64,000 nucleotides of DNA from Edolisoma coerulescens (taxonomy: Eukaryota > Chordata > Aves > Passeriformes > Campephagidae), in contig VWZW01005395.1 in assembly GCA_013397115.1 (NCBI GenBank), forward strand, positions 61,713 to 125,712. Reading direction: 5' to 3'. The translations under genes and the position numbers were made by a program. How positions within the stretch are numbered: position 1 is the stretch's first letter; every line of letters begins with the position of its first letter. The notes beneath the pieces were generated by a model, which worked only from the letters and a program-made list of their open reading frames with translations, did no database searches and had not been told where the DNA came from. Of this stretch, positions 50,651-61,800 are shown in pieces.

Positions 50651-53039
50651 ACCATGATTCTTGATACAACATAAAATCTGATTTCAGCACTTCCTCTTTT
50701 ATTGTCACAGGGGTAGTACGTGTAATAACGATTTTATATGTTCTTAACTAATTGCAAATAAGGTAAAAAAGGTAAAACATTGTATGTAGTGGTGGGTCAA
50801 GCAAGTTCCATTTTCTGGCTGGTTGTGTCTCTTTTCACTTCCCCCTTTCTTCCTTGTGTCAACAGTGCCTGGAGATGGAAATGGCATCCCATATTTCAGT
50901 GGGAAAGAATAAATGAGAAATATCATAATGGGAGCAAACATTACTGCTGAAATCAGATGAATATCAGATGTCTTTAGGCTGTGAGAAATACCCAGAGCTG
51001 CAGAGATGTAACCTGGATCCTGAGTGCTGTTTGGTGTCAGAGCAGGGCTCAGTGCTGAGTGCAGTTCAGAGCTGGCACAGGCCAGAAAAATCCAGGGAGC
51101 ATCATCCAAGGATTTGACAGTGCTCTGCTACAAGGGAAAAAGGTGCCTGCTTGCTGTTGGAAGAGAACAGCATTTCTCTGCTGTGAATATTTTGATTTTC
51201 CCTGGTATTTTGCTACAAGGTCTGTACAAGACTGTCCCACCTGCACAGCACACTTCTGAGCTGAGGCTGAGTGGTTTGTGCAACTTCTCCAGGCTGCCAA
51301 AATATCTTGGGTGAGCTTGTTTCCTAAGATCCCTTGTGGAGGATCTTGGGAAGCACCTTGGAAATCAATGGATTCATACCTGCTCGGGGGTTCTGAGCAC
51401 CAGGTTGTTAAAGGTGCTGCAGGTTGACATCTGATGGCAATGTAACGCTGGAAATATGAAAATACCAAATTATATCACTGCACTTCTGCCTCCTATTTCC
51501 TTTAGAGCGAACAGAGCAAGTCCACGACTGAGCTTTCAAACTGCCATTCCTAAAATTTTCTTTTAAATCCTATAGGCACTGTTTCCCCAGTCAGTGTAAC
51601 AGAGATTATCTCAGGATTGAGGGTGTTGGAGCAATTTCCTCCTGCACAAAGTCAGGGAAGAGCCTGAGCCTCTGCAGTCAGGGTAGCAGGAGCAGGGGGA
51701 TGAGACAACAGCTCCTTTAAGCCATAGCTTGTGTCTAGGGAGGTCTCAGTAATGTGCTTGAGGAAGATGAGAACTCCTAAGTAAATAGGAAAATTCAAAT
51801 TTGACATGGATTTCTATCAAAGGAAAGAGAACACTATTTTTTTTTTTTCTGCTGGTTGTTATTATGGCTGAAATTGATGACAACATACACGTGACAATAA
51901 TTAAGTGAGGTGAAAATCTACAATTTAGGAGAACATAAAACACAGTTTGAAAAGAATCTGCATTTGGTGATATGCTCAGAAAAAAAAAATTGTTTCATAA
52001 CAAAGTAACCTAGAAGAAATTTCAGCCACCTTCTCTCAGTCTCCAGAAATGACAGTTTCTGGGGAGATAATATTCCATCAAGCTTTATTCTGCTGTTTAA
52101 TTTAATGTCATATTTTCTGATGAGCCATTTTACCCAAAATGGAATAATATAATCTTATGGAAACAAAACCTTTAGTATTGGAAATTACAGCACAGTGTTT
52201 CAGTAAATGTGTAACCCTGTCTAATTGTGGATTACATTGTCTACCCAAAATCAATTTTAATTTTTTTAAACAATATTCAAACCTTGAAAAAGCAATTATG
52301 TTTTCTGAGCAGAAGCAGCCTGACAAAACTGAAAAAATTTGAGAATATTTTGTTGACTAAAACATACTATTCACAATTATATATAGTCGATATATTTTCT
52401 AATATTAATAAGGATTTGGATTTAGAGGTTTCTTCATTTAACAAAATTCAGTAAAAATACGTATATAGGAGAAAACCCCTTTTTACATCACATTATCATG
52501 TCAAAATCTACCATTAGAGAGCGATTTTAATGGGCTGTTTTGTCATTTCTCTAAATGAGGCTCTAAGGAAACGTTTTTCTCCCTTAAAAATCTACACATC
52601 TGTCATTCGTACACACATCCCCTTTTTTAATCAAGTTCTTTAACTTGCTGTAGAGGTATTAAAATTCTGCCATCACAGTCCAGAAGTGAGTAATTCCTCA
52701 TGCAAAAACTGCTCTGCCTTGGCTCTAACAAAACGTTACAGTGGGATTAAGGCGAGCTGACAAAAATCGACTGGTCTTTAACAAGGGAGGGTGTAGTGCT
52801 GTGTGAACGAGCAGGGATTTCGGCTGATGTGCTGCTCCGAGTGAGAGTGCTTCAGACAACTTCAAAATTAGCTTAAGTGCATTCTTGTTCTCCCCTGCAT
52901 TTCCTCTCTTCTCACTCTCATAGTGAGAACTGCAAATGGTCACTGCTCTGTGCACAGCACTGCTACTTTGGGAGGCCAGCTCGCCCCTTAAACCATGGTG
53001 ATGGGATCAGGTGTTAAGTGAGATTTGGTATTTCTTTGG
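50651..53039. other. Intronic DNA, nothing recognised
   Basis: About 2.4 kb of AT-rich sequence. The minus open frame 51,049-51,468 (139 codons) has no known family features and is not called. Confidence 0.45.
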
Positions 53040-53848
53040 GCAGTCTGTAATCCAAGGAGAGACACTCTCGTGCTTCAAGCAGGTCAGGTCTGACATCAGA
53101 TCAACTTTCTCAGAGCTTGGTCCAGGCAGGATCTGGAAGATGCTGCAATCAAGGCTCGACTGCCCTCGTGGAGAATAAACTCCTCCCTATCCCCGGTGTG
53201 AATCTGTCTTGTTTCACTTTATGCCTGTTGTTTCTCACCACACAGAGCCTGGCTCTCTCTTTCCCTCCCTGCAGACAAGGTGGCTGCTCTGAATTCCCTG
53301 GAGTCTCCATGCCCAAGGCTGACCAGCCCCTGCTGGGGCCTCTCCTCTCAGGGCAGCTTCTCCAGCCCCCACCTCTCCAAGGACATCCCTGACCACACTC
53401 CAGGTTGCTGATGTCTTTCCTGTACTGTGCAGCCCCAAACTGGGTGCAGCATCTGAGTGTGGTCTAAAAAGCACTGAGGCTGATCCCCTCCTTGATCTCC
53501 TGCTCCCTGAGCTCCTCTGTAGCACCCATGATGTGGCCTTGGTACTGTCAGGCCACTCCAAGGTTCTCTGCCCCAGGAATCTTCCTGCAGAGCTGCTCCT
53601 GGCCAGGCAGGTCCAGCCCCGACTGATGCTGGGGCACTGCCTGTCCAGAGCAGGATTTTTCTTTTTTCCTTGTTGAACTTCACCAGGTTCCTGTTGTCCT
53701 GATCCATCAGCCTGTCCAGGTCCCCCCTGTATGCCAGCCCTGACCTTGAAGATTTCTGTCTCTCTCCCTCAAACTGGCAACATATGCAAACCTGATGAGA
53801 GTGCAGTTTCTCCAAGTCACTTTTAAAGAAATTAAAGAGAACAAGTCC

Positions 53849-53892
53849 TGGGACAGACCCTGGCTGTATCTGGGACAGACCCTGGCTGTATT
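53849..53892. repeat. 22-bp tandem duplication
   Basis: TGGGACAGACCCTGGCTGTAT plus C or T occurs twice in direct succession inside the CR1 pseudogene, near the degraded reverse transcriptase active-site segment. Confidence 0.95.
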
Positions 53893-55359
53893 GCACTTGC
53901 CACCAGTTTTCAGACAGGATGTGTGACCCTCTAACCCTGCATTCTGTCTCCCACAACATTCTGGTACCCAGGGTAAGATACAGAGCTGTGGATGGGAGGA
54001 CAAATAGAAGGGTAAAAATGCAGTTGTGTGACCAGATTCCATGTGTAGAGCCTTGCTAAAACTGAAGTAAATGGCACCCATTGCTCTCCTCTCATCCATA
54101 AATCAGCATTTTATCATGGAGAGAATGAGATGGGTCAGAGATGATTTATCGTCTTCTCCCTCCTGTCCCTTGCTCTCCCTTCACCTCAGCTGGCTGCCAG
54201 ATGCCCCCCATGCTTCACTCTCACTCCCTAGGGTGACAACATGAGATGAAAAAGTTCCTAGATTGAGATAAGGACAGGGAGATCCCACTTACAAATTACA
54301 GACATGGGCAAAAGTGACTCAGCTCTGGGAGGATTAACATATTGCCAGTTAAAAATAGAGTAGGATGGTGAGGAGAAAAAAAGACAAAATTAAAGCCACT
54401 TTCACCTCAGCCCTTCCTTCTTCCAGTGCTCGGTTTCACTCCTTAAATTCCCAGTTCTTCCACTTCCATGATTTTCCCAACAACCAAAGTGAATCCATTC
54501 AGTCAGTAATTCCCTGGACCATCCTTTCAGGCTTTTTTTGATGATCAGTGTAATATTTGCCTTTCTCCAGTCGTCAGGGATATTCCCCAGTCTCCATGCT
54601 CTTTCAGAACAAGGAGACCTTACCAGGATATCAGCTGTCTCTCAAAGCCCCAGTCTGTTAACTCCCATGGGATGCCAGGTGTCAGGCTCTCTCCAGTGAC
54701 CCTTGACTGCTCCCTTGCTCATGCTGGTGCCTCCTTTCCCCCGTGCCTCCTCTTCCCAAGCTCAAGGACCTGCAGGATTTGCTGGTGAAGACTGGCAAAG
54801 GAGGCATTGAGTACTTCTGAAACAAATCCCTGAATCCCTCAACCTATTCACCAGCAGGCCCACAATTCCTTGTTCATTCTTTTACCTCCAGCTACAAAAG
54901 CTTTTCTTGTTGCTCCTGCCGTGTCTTGCAAGCACTGGATGCAGCTTTTCCCGTCGCTATCTCCAAATGCCTGGGCAGTGTTCCTGAGTTTTTCCTTGGT
55001 GGCCTGTCCCTATTTGCACCTCCTCTACTGCTGCCTTTTTGCTTTGTAGCTCTGCCTTGAGCTGCCCATTTTAGCAAATCCCGGTAAAATCCCTGTGTCA
55101 GAATGGACCGTTCTGCTTGAGGATGCTGTCCTGAAAACCCGGCCAGCTTTCCAGAGCTCCTTTGTCTTCAGAGCTTTCTCAGAGGGAACACCTTCTCCCA
55201 GTTCCCAGAACTGGGTGAAGATGCTTTCATGAAGCCCAGGTCTAAATTCTGCTGCTCTCCTACCCTCTCCTTTCCAAATCCTGACCACCACTATCTCATG
55301 TCCTCTACAGACAAGGCTGCCCCTGATTATTCCATCCCCAAGCAGCAGTTCTTTGTTAG

Positions 55360-55365
55360 GGAATA
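55360..55365. repeat. Left target-site duplication of nested LTR (GGAATA)
   Basis: Six bases immediately left of the LTR. They pair with GGAATC at 55,728-55,733 with one mismatch. Confidence 0.65.
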
Positions 55366-55727
55366 TGTGGATGCTGAAAGCTTGGCCACAGAAAGATTTT
55401 CCAGCTTTCTGCCTCTGTCTCTGAGAAAGTCTTTGCTTTCTCACAGACACTGGCTGAAAACAGAAGTTTCTGCAAACTAATCCCTTTATCTTGCAGGTGC
55501 AAGATTGTTATGCAGAATTGTTGTGATACTGACCAGAAAAATATTTTGAAATGGATGTTTTAAGATCTAACCAATCATTCTAAGGAGGTGGATGGTCAGG
55601 GACCAATGGCCTTGTGCCATTCAAGCAAACTAAGATATATAAACCAGTCTGTAAATTAATAAATTACACCTTTTCTTCCTGAATCTGTCTTGTGTCGTTG
55701 CTTGCCGCCCCTGGTAAAACAGCGACA
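55366..55727 (+). mobile_element. Solo LTR, ERVK-like, 362 bp, nested in CR1
   Basis: Begins TGTGGATGCTGAAAG, ends AAACAGCGACA, and has 6-bp direct repeats on both sides. It carries a CCAAT box at 55,571, a good TATA box (tatataaa, 55,636-55,643) and AATAAA at 55,658. It aligns end to end with the copy at 12,986 but has an extra 12-13 bp direct duplication (attgttatgcagaattgtt near 55,504). It splits the CR1 ORF2 pseudogene, so it inserted after that CR1 was in place. No viral coding region remains. It reads antisense to BRINP3 and in the opposite orientation to its host CR1. Confidence 0.9.
55636..55643 (+). promoter_or_regulatory. LTR TATA box
   Basis: tatataaa lies about 65 bp downstream of the LTR CCAAT box at 55,571 and 15 bp before AATAAA. 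This is the best preserved promoter core of the three LTR copies. Any activity is inference. Confidence 0.5.
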
Positions 55728-55733
55728 GGAATC
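55728..55733. repeat. Right target-site duplication of nested LTR (GGAATC)
   Basis: Six bases immediately right of the LTR end. Partner of 55,360-55,365. Confidence 0.65.
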
Positions 55734-56250
55734 CAGCTCTGTGTCACTCCTTTTGATTGATCAAGATGTTACTGCTGGAAACCTTCAAAAGCCTCCTGGA
55801 CTGCTTGTGCCCCACTGTTGGTTTTTCAGCCCAGGTCAGGGAGATTAAGGTTCCCCATGGGTAGCAGGGTCTGTGGTCCCGACACATCCTTGAACTGCCT
55901 AGGGAAGGCTTTGTCCACTTGTGCTGACTGAGTGGTCTGTGACAGGTTCCCACCCCAGTGTCACCCTTGTTGGCTTCTCCTCTGACCCTGACCCACAAAT
56001 TCTCATCCCTGTTGTCCATCCCAGAGCAGAGCTCCACACATCCAGGCTACTCCATAACAGGGAAGGCAGCTGCCTTCCTCCTCATCCCTCATTCTACTAA
56101 TTTCACACATCGAGTCCATCTGATCAGCCCGCCCAAGGTGGATTTCCATTTCCCATCTTTTACCATTGCTCTCGTTGCTGCACTGGGTGTTCCTAGGAAA
56201 GATTCCCCCTTCTCCTCACAGGCCTGAACCCTGAGTGACTCCTGATGCAT

Positions 56251-58589
56251 CCCAGCCATGCTCTTCCCTGTCTGAGCCTCATCCCATCCACGAGATGATA
56301 TTCCAGAGGCATGTGCCTGTAATGATGCCTTTCCAGATCACTGCCCGACAGACCAAAACCTTAATAGTAAAGTTTAGTTAAACTAAAGTTTAACTTAAGG
56401 AACCCGAAACTTTACATTAAATTAAAAAAATAAAATAAAATTTGGCTGCAGTTTTAGTTCGTTTGTGGTGGGTTTTTCCATTCAAAATAATCTGTCTCCT
56501 TGTCTCTGCTAATCATTTGCCTACACCTGGTTTTAATATGACTCCAGCCTTCCTTTGGCACAGTTCCTTCTAAGAGCAAGCCAAAGTAAACAGATAATAC
56601 TGCATAAGGGAAAGCAGCAATCAGAACCAACAAGAATATTCAGACCAGAAGCTCTCCTTGGAAGACACTTAGGAAATATCTCTAGCAGCTCCAGAAGTTT
56701 GTTTCCCTCCAGAAAAGGTGACACAGAGCAGCAAAGTCAGCCAGCCCTGCTGTGTGTCCATTTCAGGGCTGATTATCTGCTGGTGCTGTATACAAGACTA
56801 TTATTTAATATAAATACTGGCTGGTTTTTCTTACAGGTTAGGAGCTGGAAAGAAGGCTGCCAGTTAATGACACACAACAGCCAAGGGAAGCTACTAAAGC
56901 TGTTCATGTCCCCACCCAGAGGGCTCTGAAGTGGAACTGTGCAAAGAAAAGAAAAGCCATTTTGTTGAGAGGATTTTTAACATTCCTAAGTCACCTAAAA
57001 TCTTTAGGAATTTTCTAAAATTTTCCAGATGCTTCTAATTCCTCTGAAATCCTCTAAAAGGAACATTGCAATGCTTTCCTCTTCTGCTTTGCTTTGAACC
57101 AGTCAAAATACTTCACCTTGACAGAATAGAAATTTTTTTTATTGCTGTGTCAACCTGTAGTTTCATATTATAACATCAAAGCTATGAAGTAAAAAATTTT
57201 AAAAATGAATGAACATTTCAAAATGAACGTTAAATGCTTTACTGCATTCCTATAAAAAACCCCCAAAAACCCAACAAATCATAATTTTGTAGTTACTCAA
57301 AGATTATTCCTGGTTGGTTCATTCAAAGTAGCTGTCTCTATATTTTTGTAACATCCTGTATATAAATCTTCATCTCTGCTGCACTTCAACAGACTTTTCT
57401 GTTTCAACTGCAAGCTCTTCAGAGGAGAGCCTGGCTTTTATTATATCTTTATAGGGCAGTTAGCACAACAGACCCCAAACTTAATTGTTGCCATTTATTA
57501 CAAATACTATAAATAAATTTGCCTATTGCTCCAGGCAACTGCACCCTCCTTGGAGCCCTCAGTGGGAGCTGCAATTCATGCAAGGAGCGAGAGTTCTGGT
57601 AGGAAAGACCTCCTAATCCCCATTTTATCCCACATTTCACTGTGGGGATGTTTGCTGTTTGTGCAAACCTGTTGCTGCTCCAGCAGTGTGACCACCATGG
57701 TATCATTCCTGTTCCATAACAATGCTTTTTTAAATTTTAATCAGGGCAATGAATACGATAGCGAGTCAAACACCAGTGTCAGCTGTTAATCAAGACCTGA
57801 AAGCACAAAGCTGGAAGCCTGAGAGGATATAAACCATGGAACCCACATATCAAAATGGTTGGATGTGATTGCTCTTCGTTAAAGTGCTGCCTCAATATTG
57901 TGTAGATGTTATTAAAGATATTTATAAAAGATAGATGTTTTTTAAAATATCCCACCATGATTCAGAAGCCTGGAGAAAACAAAGTGCTAAAATGAACATA
58001 TATTTGTTTTTATGTTGCCATGAATTTTAGTTCTTCATGATGCATTACTCAATTTGTCAAAGAAGTAGCAGCTGTGTTCCAAGAAATATATGTTTGAAAA
58101 TAATCCAATTCAAAGAAGCAGAAGACTGCATCTGGAAACAACCTTATTTCTTCAAAGAAGAGATAGTAAATCTGAATTTTCCTTCCCCTTCTCCCTCCAA
58201 TTCAGGCTAAATCAGCCAGCTCTCCCAATAATTAAAATATTTCCTTCTCCAAAGCAAAGGATTTCTCCTTTAAACTTTCTGAAGGACAAAGAGAAGGAAG
58301 GAAATGTGTATTTTCTGCAAGAGATATGGTCTCTGTTTTCCAAGGAGGAGGTCCATGTCTCCTTTTGGATAGATTATTTGAAATGGAACAATTCAGCTGC
58401 TACAGAAGCCTCAGGGGAGCAAATTTGGATGATTCTGGCAGTAGGGTAGATTTGTGGGTGGGGTTTTTTTGGTTGATTTCTTTTTGAAGTGAGGAATGCT
58501 GCAAGGACAGCTCCTCTCAACCCTGTGCTCTGCAAGAAGGAAAGAACAGGGATGAGTGTTGGCGTGGAGGTGGAATTGGCGGGTCAGTC
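56251..58589. other. Intronic DNA, nothing recognised
   Basis: AT-rich sequence. The stretch 57,690-57,960 is non-repetitive and may be conserved, but this cannot be tested here. The plus open frames at 56,555-56,929 and 58,090-58,449 have no recognised domain. Confidence 0.4.
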
Positions 58590-58881
58590 GTTTATAGACG
58601 TAGTTCTGAGGAACCTCATGCAAATACTGACAGTGGTGAGAGGAAATGGCCTCAGGCTGCCCCAGGGAAGCTTTAGATAAGGGATATTAGGGAAAATTTC
58701 TTCATGGAAAGGGTTGTCAAGCATTGAACAGACTGCCCAGGGCAGTGGTGGACTCACCAACCATGGAAGTGTTAAAAAAATGTTTGGACGTGGTTTAGTG
58801 GTGAAGAGGGTGGTGGTGCTGTTTGGGGGTTGGACTTGATCATCTTTAAGGTCCTTTCCAACCTGAATGATTCTGTGACAG
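58590..58881 (+). mobile_element. CR1 LINE 3' end, plus orientation
   Basis: GGAAATGGCCTCAGGCTGCC, GGATATTAGGGAAAATTTCT, GACTGCCCAGGGCAGTGGTG and CTTTAAGGTCCTTTCCAACC occur in CR1 order, ending AATGATTCTGTGAC. This subfamily differs from the gaggccccggcacagggtgc copies. The left limit is uncertain. Confidence 0.9.
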
Positions 58882-61800
58882 ATGTTACATCTGTGTATAA
58901 ATATACAAACACATGTGTGTATCTGTGTGTTACAGAGTTCATGCTGGTAATGTCAGCCTGTTACAGGAATAGGAGACCAAAAATCCTCCTCTCAAGAGCC
59001 TTGAAAGTCTCCTGGTGGCACATAAAGGTGAAAAAATTGCAGTCAAAATTGGTAGTGAAACCAGAATATCGTCCTATAAATTGTGGATCAATTCAAAAGT
59101 TTTGCTGGGTGGGAGATTACAACCTTGCCTGGACTCTGCTTCGAGCTGGAAGGACTCACATTTCCTACAATGAAGCGACTTGTTTCTTACTGTCAAAGTC
59201 AATATGACCTTGACAGCAAGTTCCCTTTCCAGAAACCAAAAAGCCAGACTCCCCAGCTGTCTCTGTAAGTCCCAGTGTTTGAAGGACATTCCCTTCATCC
59301 TGTCAGGTTTGCTTTCAGATATGATTTTGGTTCATTACGCCTTTAAAAATGCTTCTATCACTACCCTTCAGAGGGATGCTCCTTGGAAATTCACAGTAAG
59401 CTTTCAAGAAAAATATCTCAATAATTTATTATTGGGTTATTTTGGATTTTTTTTTTTTTTTTTTGGTAAACATTTTTATTACTTCAGTGTGGTTTAGAAG
59501 TGGTCCTGCAACATGGGTGTCCCAATGCCCTTTATTATCTTTCTACAGAACTATAAATTCACGTAGTGCATAAGACATATTCCTTATGGGTAGATATAGA
59601 CATAACCTCTCTCAGTCCAAAATTTACCTCAGTTGATCGTGCTGGGAACTCCTGCAGTTTGAGAACTGGGTAGGGTAAATGAACATGTAATGATCCACAG
59701 GAGGATAAAGGAGGGAAGAGAATGAGTGAAACTGAAAAACGTTCTTGGAAAACACACTGAAGTAAATAACCAGTGTTAAGCTGTTCCAGGAGAAGATTTA
59801 AGAAGCTATGAATCAGAAGAGACAGCACTGCCCTAGAAGAAAAGAGAGGCCACAGAGTGACATCACTCTTAATAAAGGAAGACCAAAGCTGCCAAGGCAG
59901 ATTGGAATTCCACCAAGAACGAGGGGATTTTGTCACTAGCCTTGAAGGGAATTACATTATGTCCTGTACGTGGTGGACATAAGTAGAATTATATTAGATC
60001 AAGCCTTCTGCTCCTCCTCTTATTACAATGTCACCACAACATTTGAAGTACCTGAGTGCAATGCCATGTAAAACTTTAATAAGTTGATTTGCCAGGTGCA
60101 GCTTTAGCAGGAGTTGCATAATGCTTTTAGTTTGGGGACGGGGCAGCCACATCGGCTGTACCATCATTTTTGAAGTAGGAGAGGAATAATTTGGACACTG
60201 CCTCTCCAAAGGAATCCTGCACATCCCACCTGCTCATTTTATTAAAACAGTGACACCTCCGCAGGGGTGGGAGAGGTGGGGAGTACTGGTCACAGAAGGA
60301 ACTTGGTGTATCTGCTCCTGTTATTGATTAAACTCCCTGACAACCACAGAGGGAAGTTAATTACTGGGAGGCAAATTAACACCCCTGCAAGATAATAGAG
60401 AAAACAATAATTATATTAAGAACTCAGGGGGCTAAGTTTTCTTGGCCCTGAGCCTGAAGCTGTGAGCGGTGTTTGAAAGCAAACCACTGCTCTACTGCTC
60501 AGGGGCAAATAGTTTGAACCATATTGATTGAAGTCTTTATTCTCAGTGATTAAAAAGCACCTTCAACTGCCAGGGAGTCAGTTCAGGCTGTTCGCAAGGA
60601 GTCTTTCAATTAAGATTTCAAATGGAACTTGCTTTGCATGGCAATGGGTCTGTCCTGGTCAGCAGAGAGAGCCAGGCTGTGCTGAGTGACCTGAGCACAC
60701 CTGGCATGGGACCCTCAGAGGGGCATCCTCCCAAACCCGTGAAAACAGAGCTAATTAGGCAGCAAGGTTGGATTTGTTGCATCTATAAAGTGAAGAAACC
60801 CTCCAGTATTCAGTTTGAATTCCAGATCTCATTTTTAATCTTATTTTCACATGCCTTTTTAATTGAATTGCAGCAGCTGGAAAAACAGGAATATGTCACT
60901 GGACTAAGAGAGGACTTCTAGTGCAAACTGCCTTCACTGGGCCTATGAATTTATAGTCTGTGATGCCAAGTCAAACCTTGTCATGCTGTGGCATTATTCA
61001 AGATTTGGAATCTCGACATTGAGTCTGCAAATCAGTCTGGGCACCTTTTTTCCATTATAAGTGCAATAGGTTTCTTCTGATCAGAGTGCACAACACAATA
61101 TCTCTGTTTAAACTGACATTTCCAAATTATGCCTGCAGTTACCTTCTGCCCTTTTACTTCCTTTTAGTAGTTTAAGAAGCCTTAAAACAGGTATGAATGA
61201 GACATTTGGTGCATTAGCTATGTCTTAAAATGTCTGTCTTAGAATGTAGTTTCTCTTTGAGGGATTTTTGTTGGCCTTTCTGGGGGAGGTAGTTTTTCTG
61301 GGTTTTTTTTGGGGGGGAGGGGCATGGTTATTTTCTCTTCTCCTGTCCTAGAAGAACCACAGGGAACACTATAAATGCCAGGACAACTTTTAGCTAGAGA
61401 TTAAACGGCCGTCTGAAATTTTTAAACAAAACATCTCTGTATTTTACACAGGAGTTATTGAGGGCATTTTTTAGCTCTTAGGGTTGTCATTATTACTGCT
61501 GGTAAGGAGGAAGAAGGCTGGAACCCGGGTCAGTGTCTCCACGATGTCAATCTACACGCCTGGCTGCTGGGAAGAATTACCTTTTTACTTGTCAGTCAGC
61601 TGACTTTGATTTGAATGCAGCGAGAGGCAATGAAAAGGAATCCCATGGTGTCCTCTTCTGCTAAAGCAGTTTTAAGAAAGGATTTGTGCCACAGGAACAG
61701 CAAAAAATCTGTGCCTTATTGGGGTGGCCAACAAAGTTAAACTTGATTTTTCTGACTAGGTGGAGGGATTTTTGAGATTAAACTTCACAGACTGAATGCA

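Larger units (their letters stand above)
53040..56250 (-). pseudogene. CR1 LINE ORF2 pseudogene (endonuclease and reverse transcriptase), minus orientation
   Basis: This is the longest CR1 copy in the window, read right to left. Near 55,960-56,037 it encodes DENLWVRVRGEANKGDTGVG, and near 55,770 VGHKQSRRL, of the endonuclease region. After the nested LTR, RGHEIVVVRI and EKALKTKELWKAGRV (55,150-55,310) continue that region. The start of reverse transcriptase (NIPDDWRKANITLIIKK, in shifted frames) is near 54,540-54,600. Near 53,700-53,860 come VPGLVLFNFF and DLDRLMDQDNRNLVKFNKEK. The catalytic FADD-type site near 53,770-53,810 is degraded. The C-terminal and 3' UTR-type sequence runs to about 53,040, with no clear ATTCTATG tail. 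Frameshifts and stops throughout show that it cannot encode an active enzyme. Confidence 0.85.

Noticed and set aside
53348..53959. 203-codon minus frame as a possible host gene
   Set aside because: It is a remnant of CR1 reverse transcriptase with frameshifts, reported instead as part of the pseudogene.
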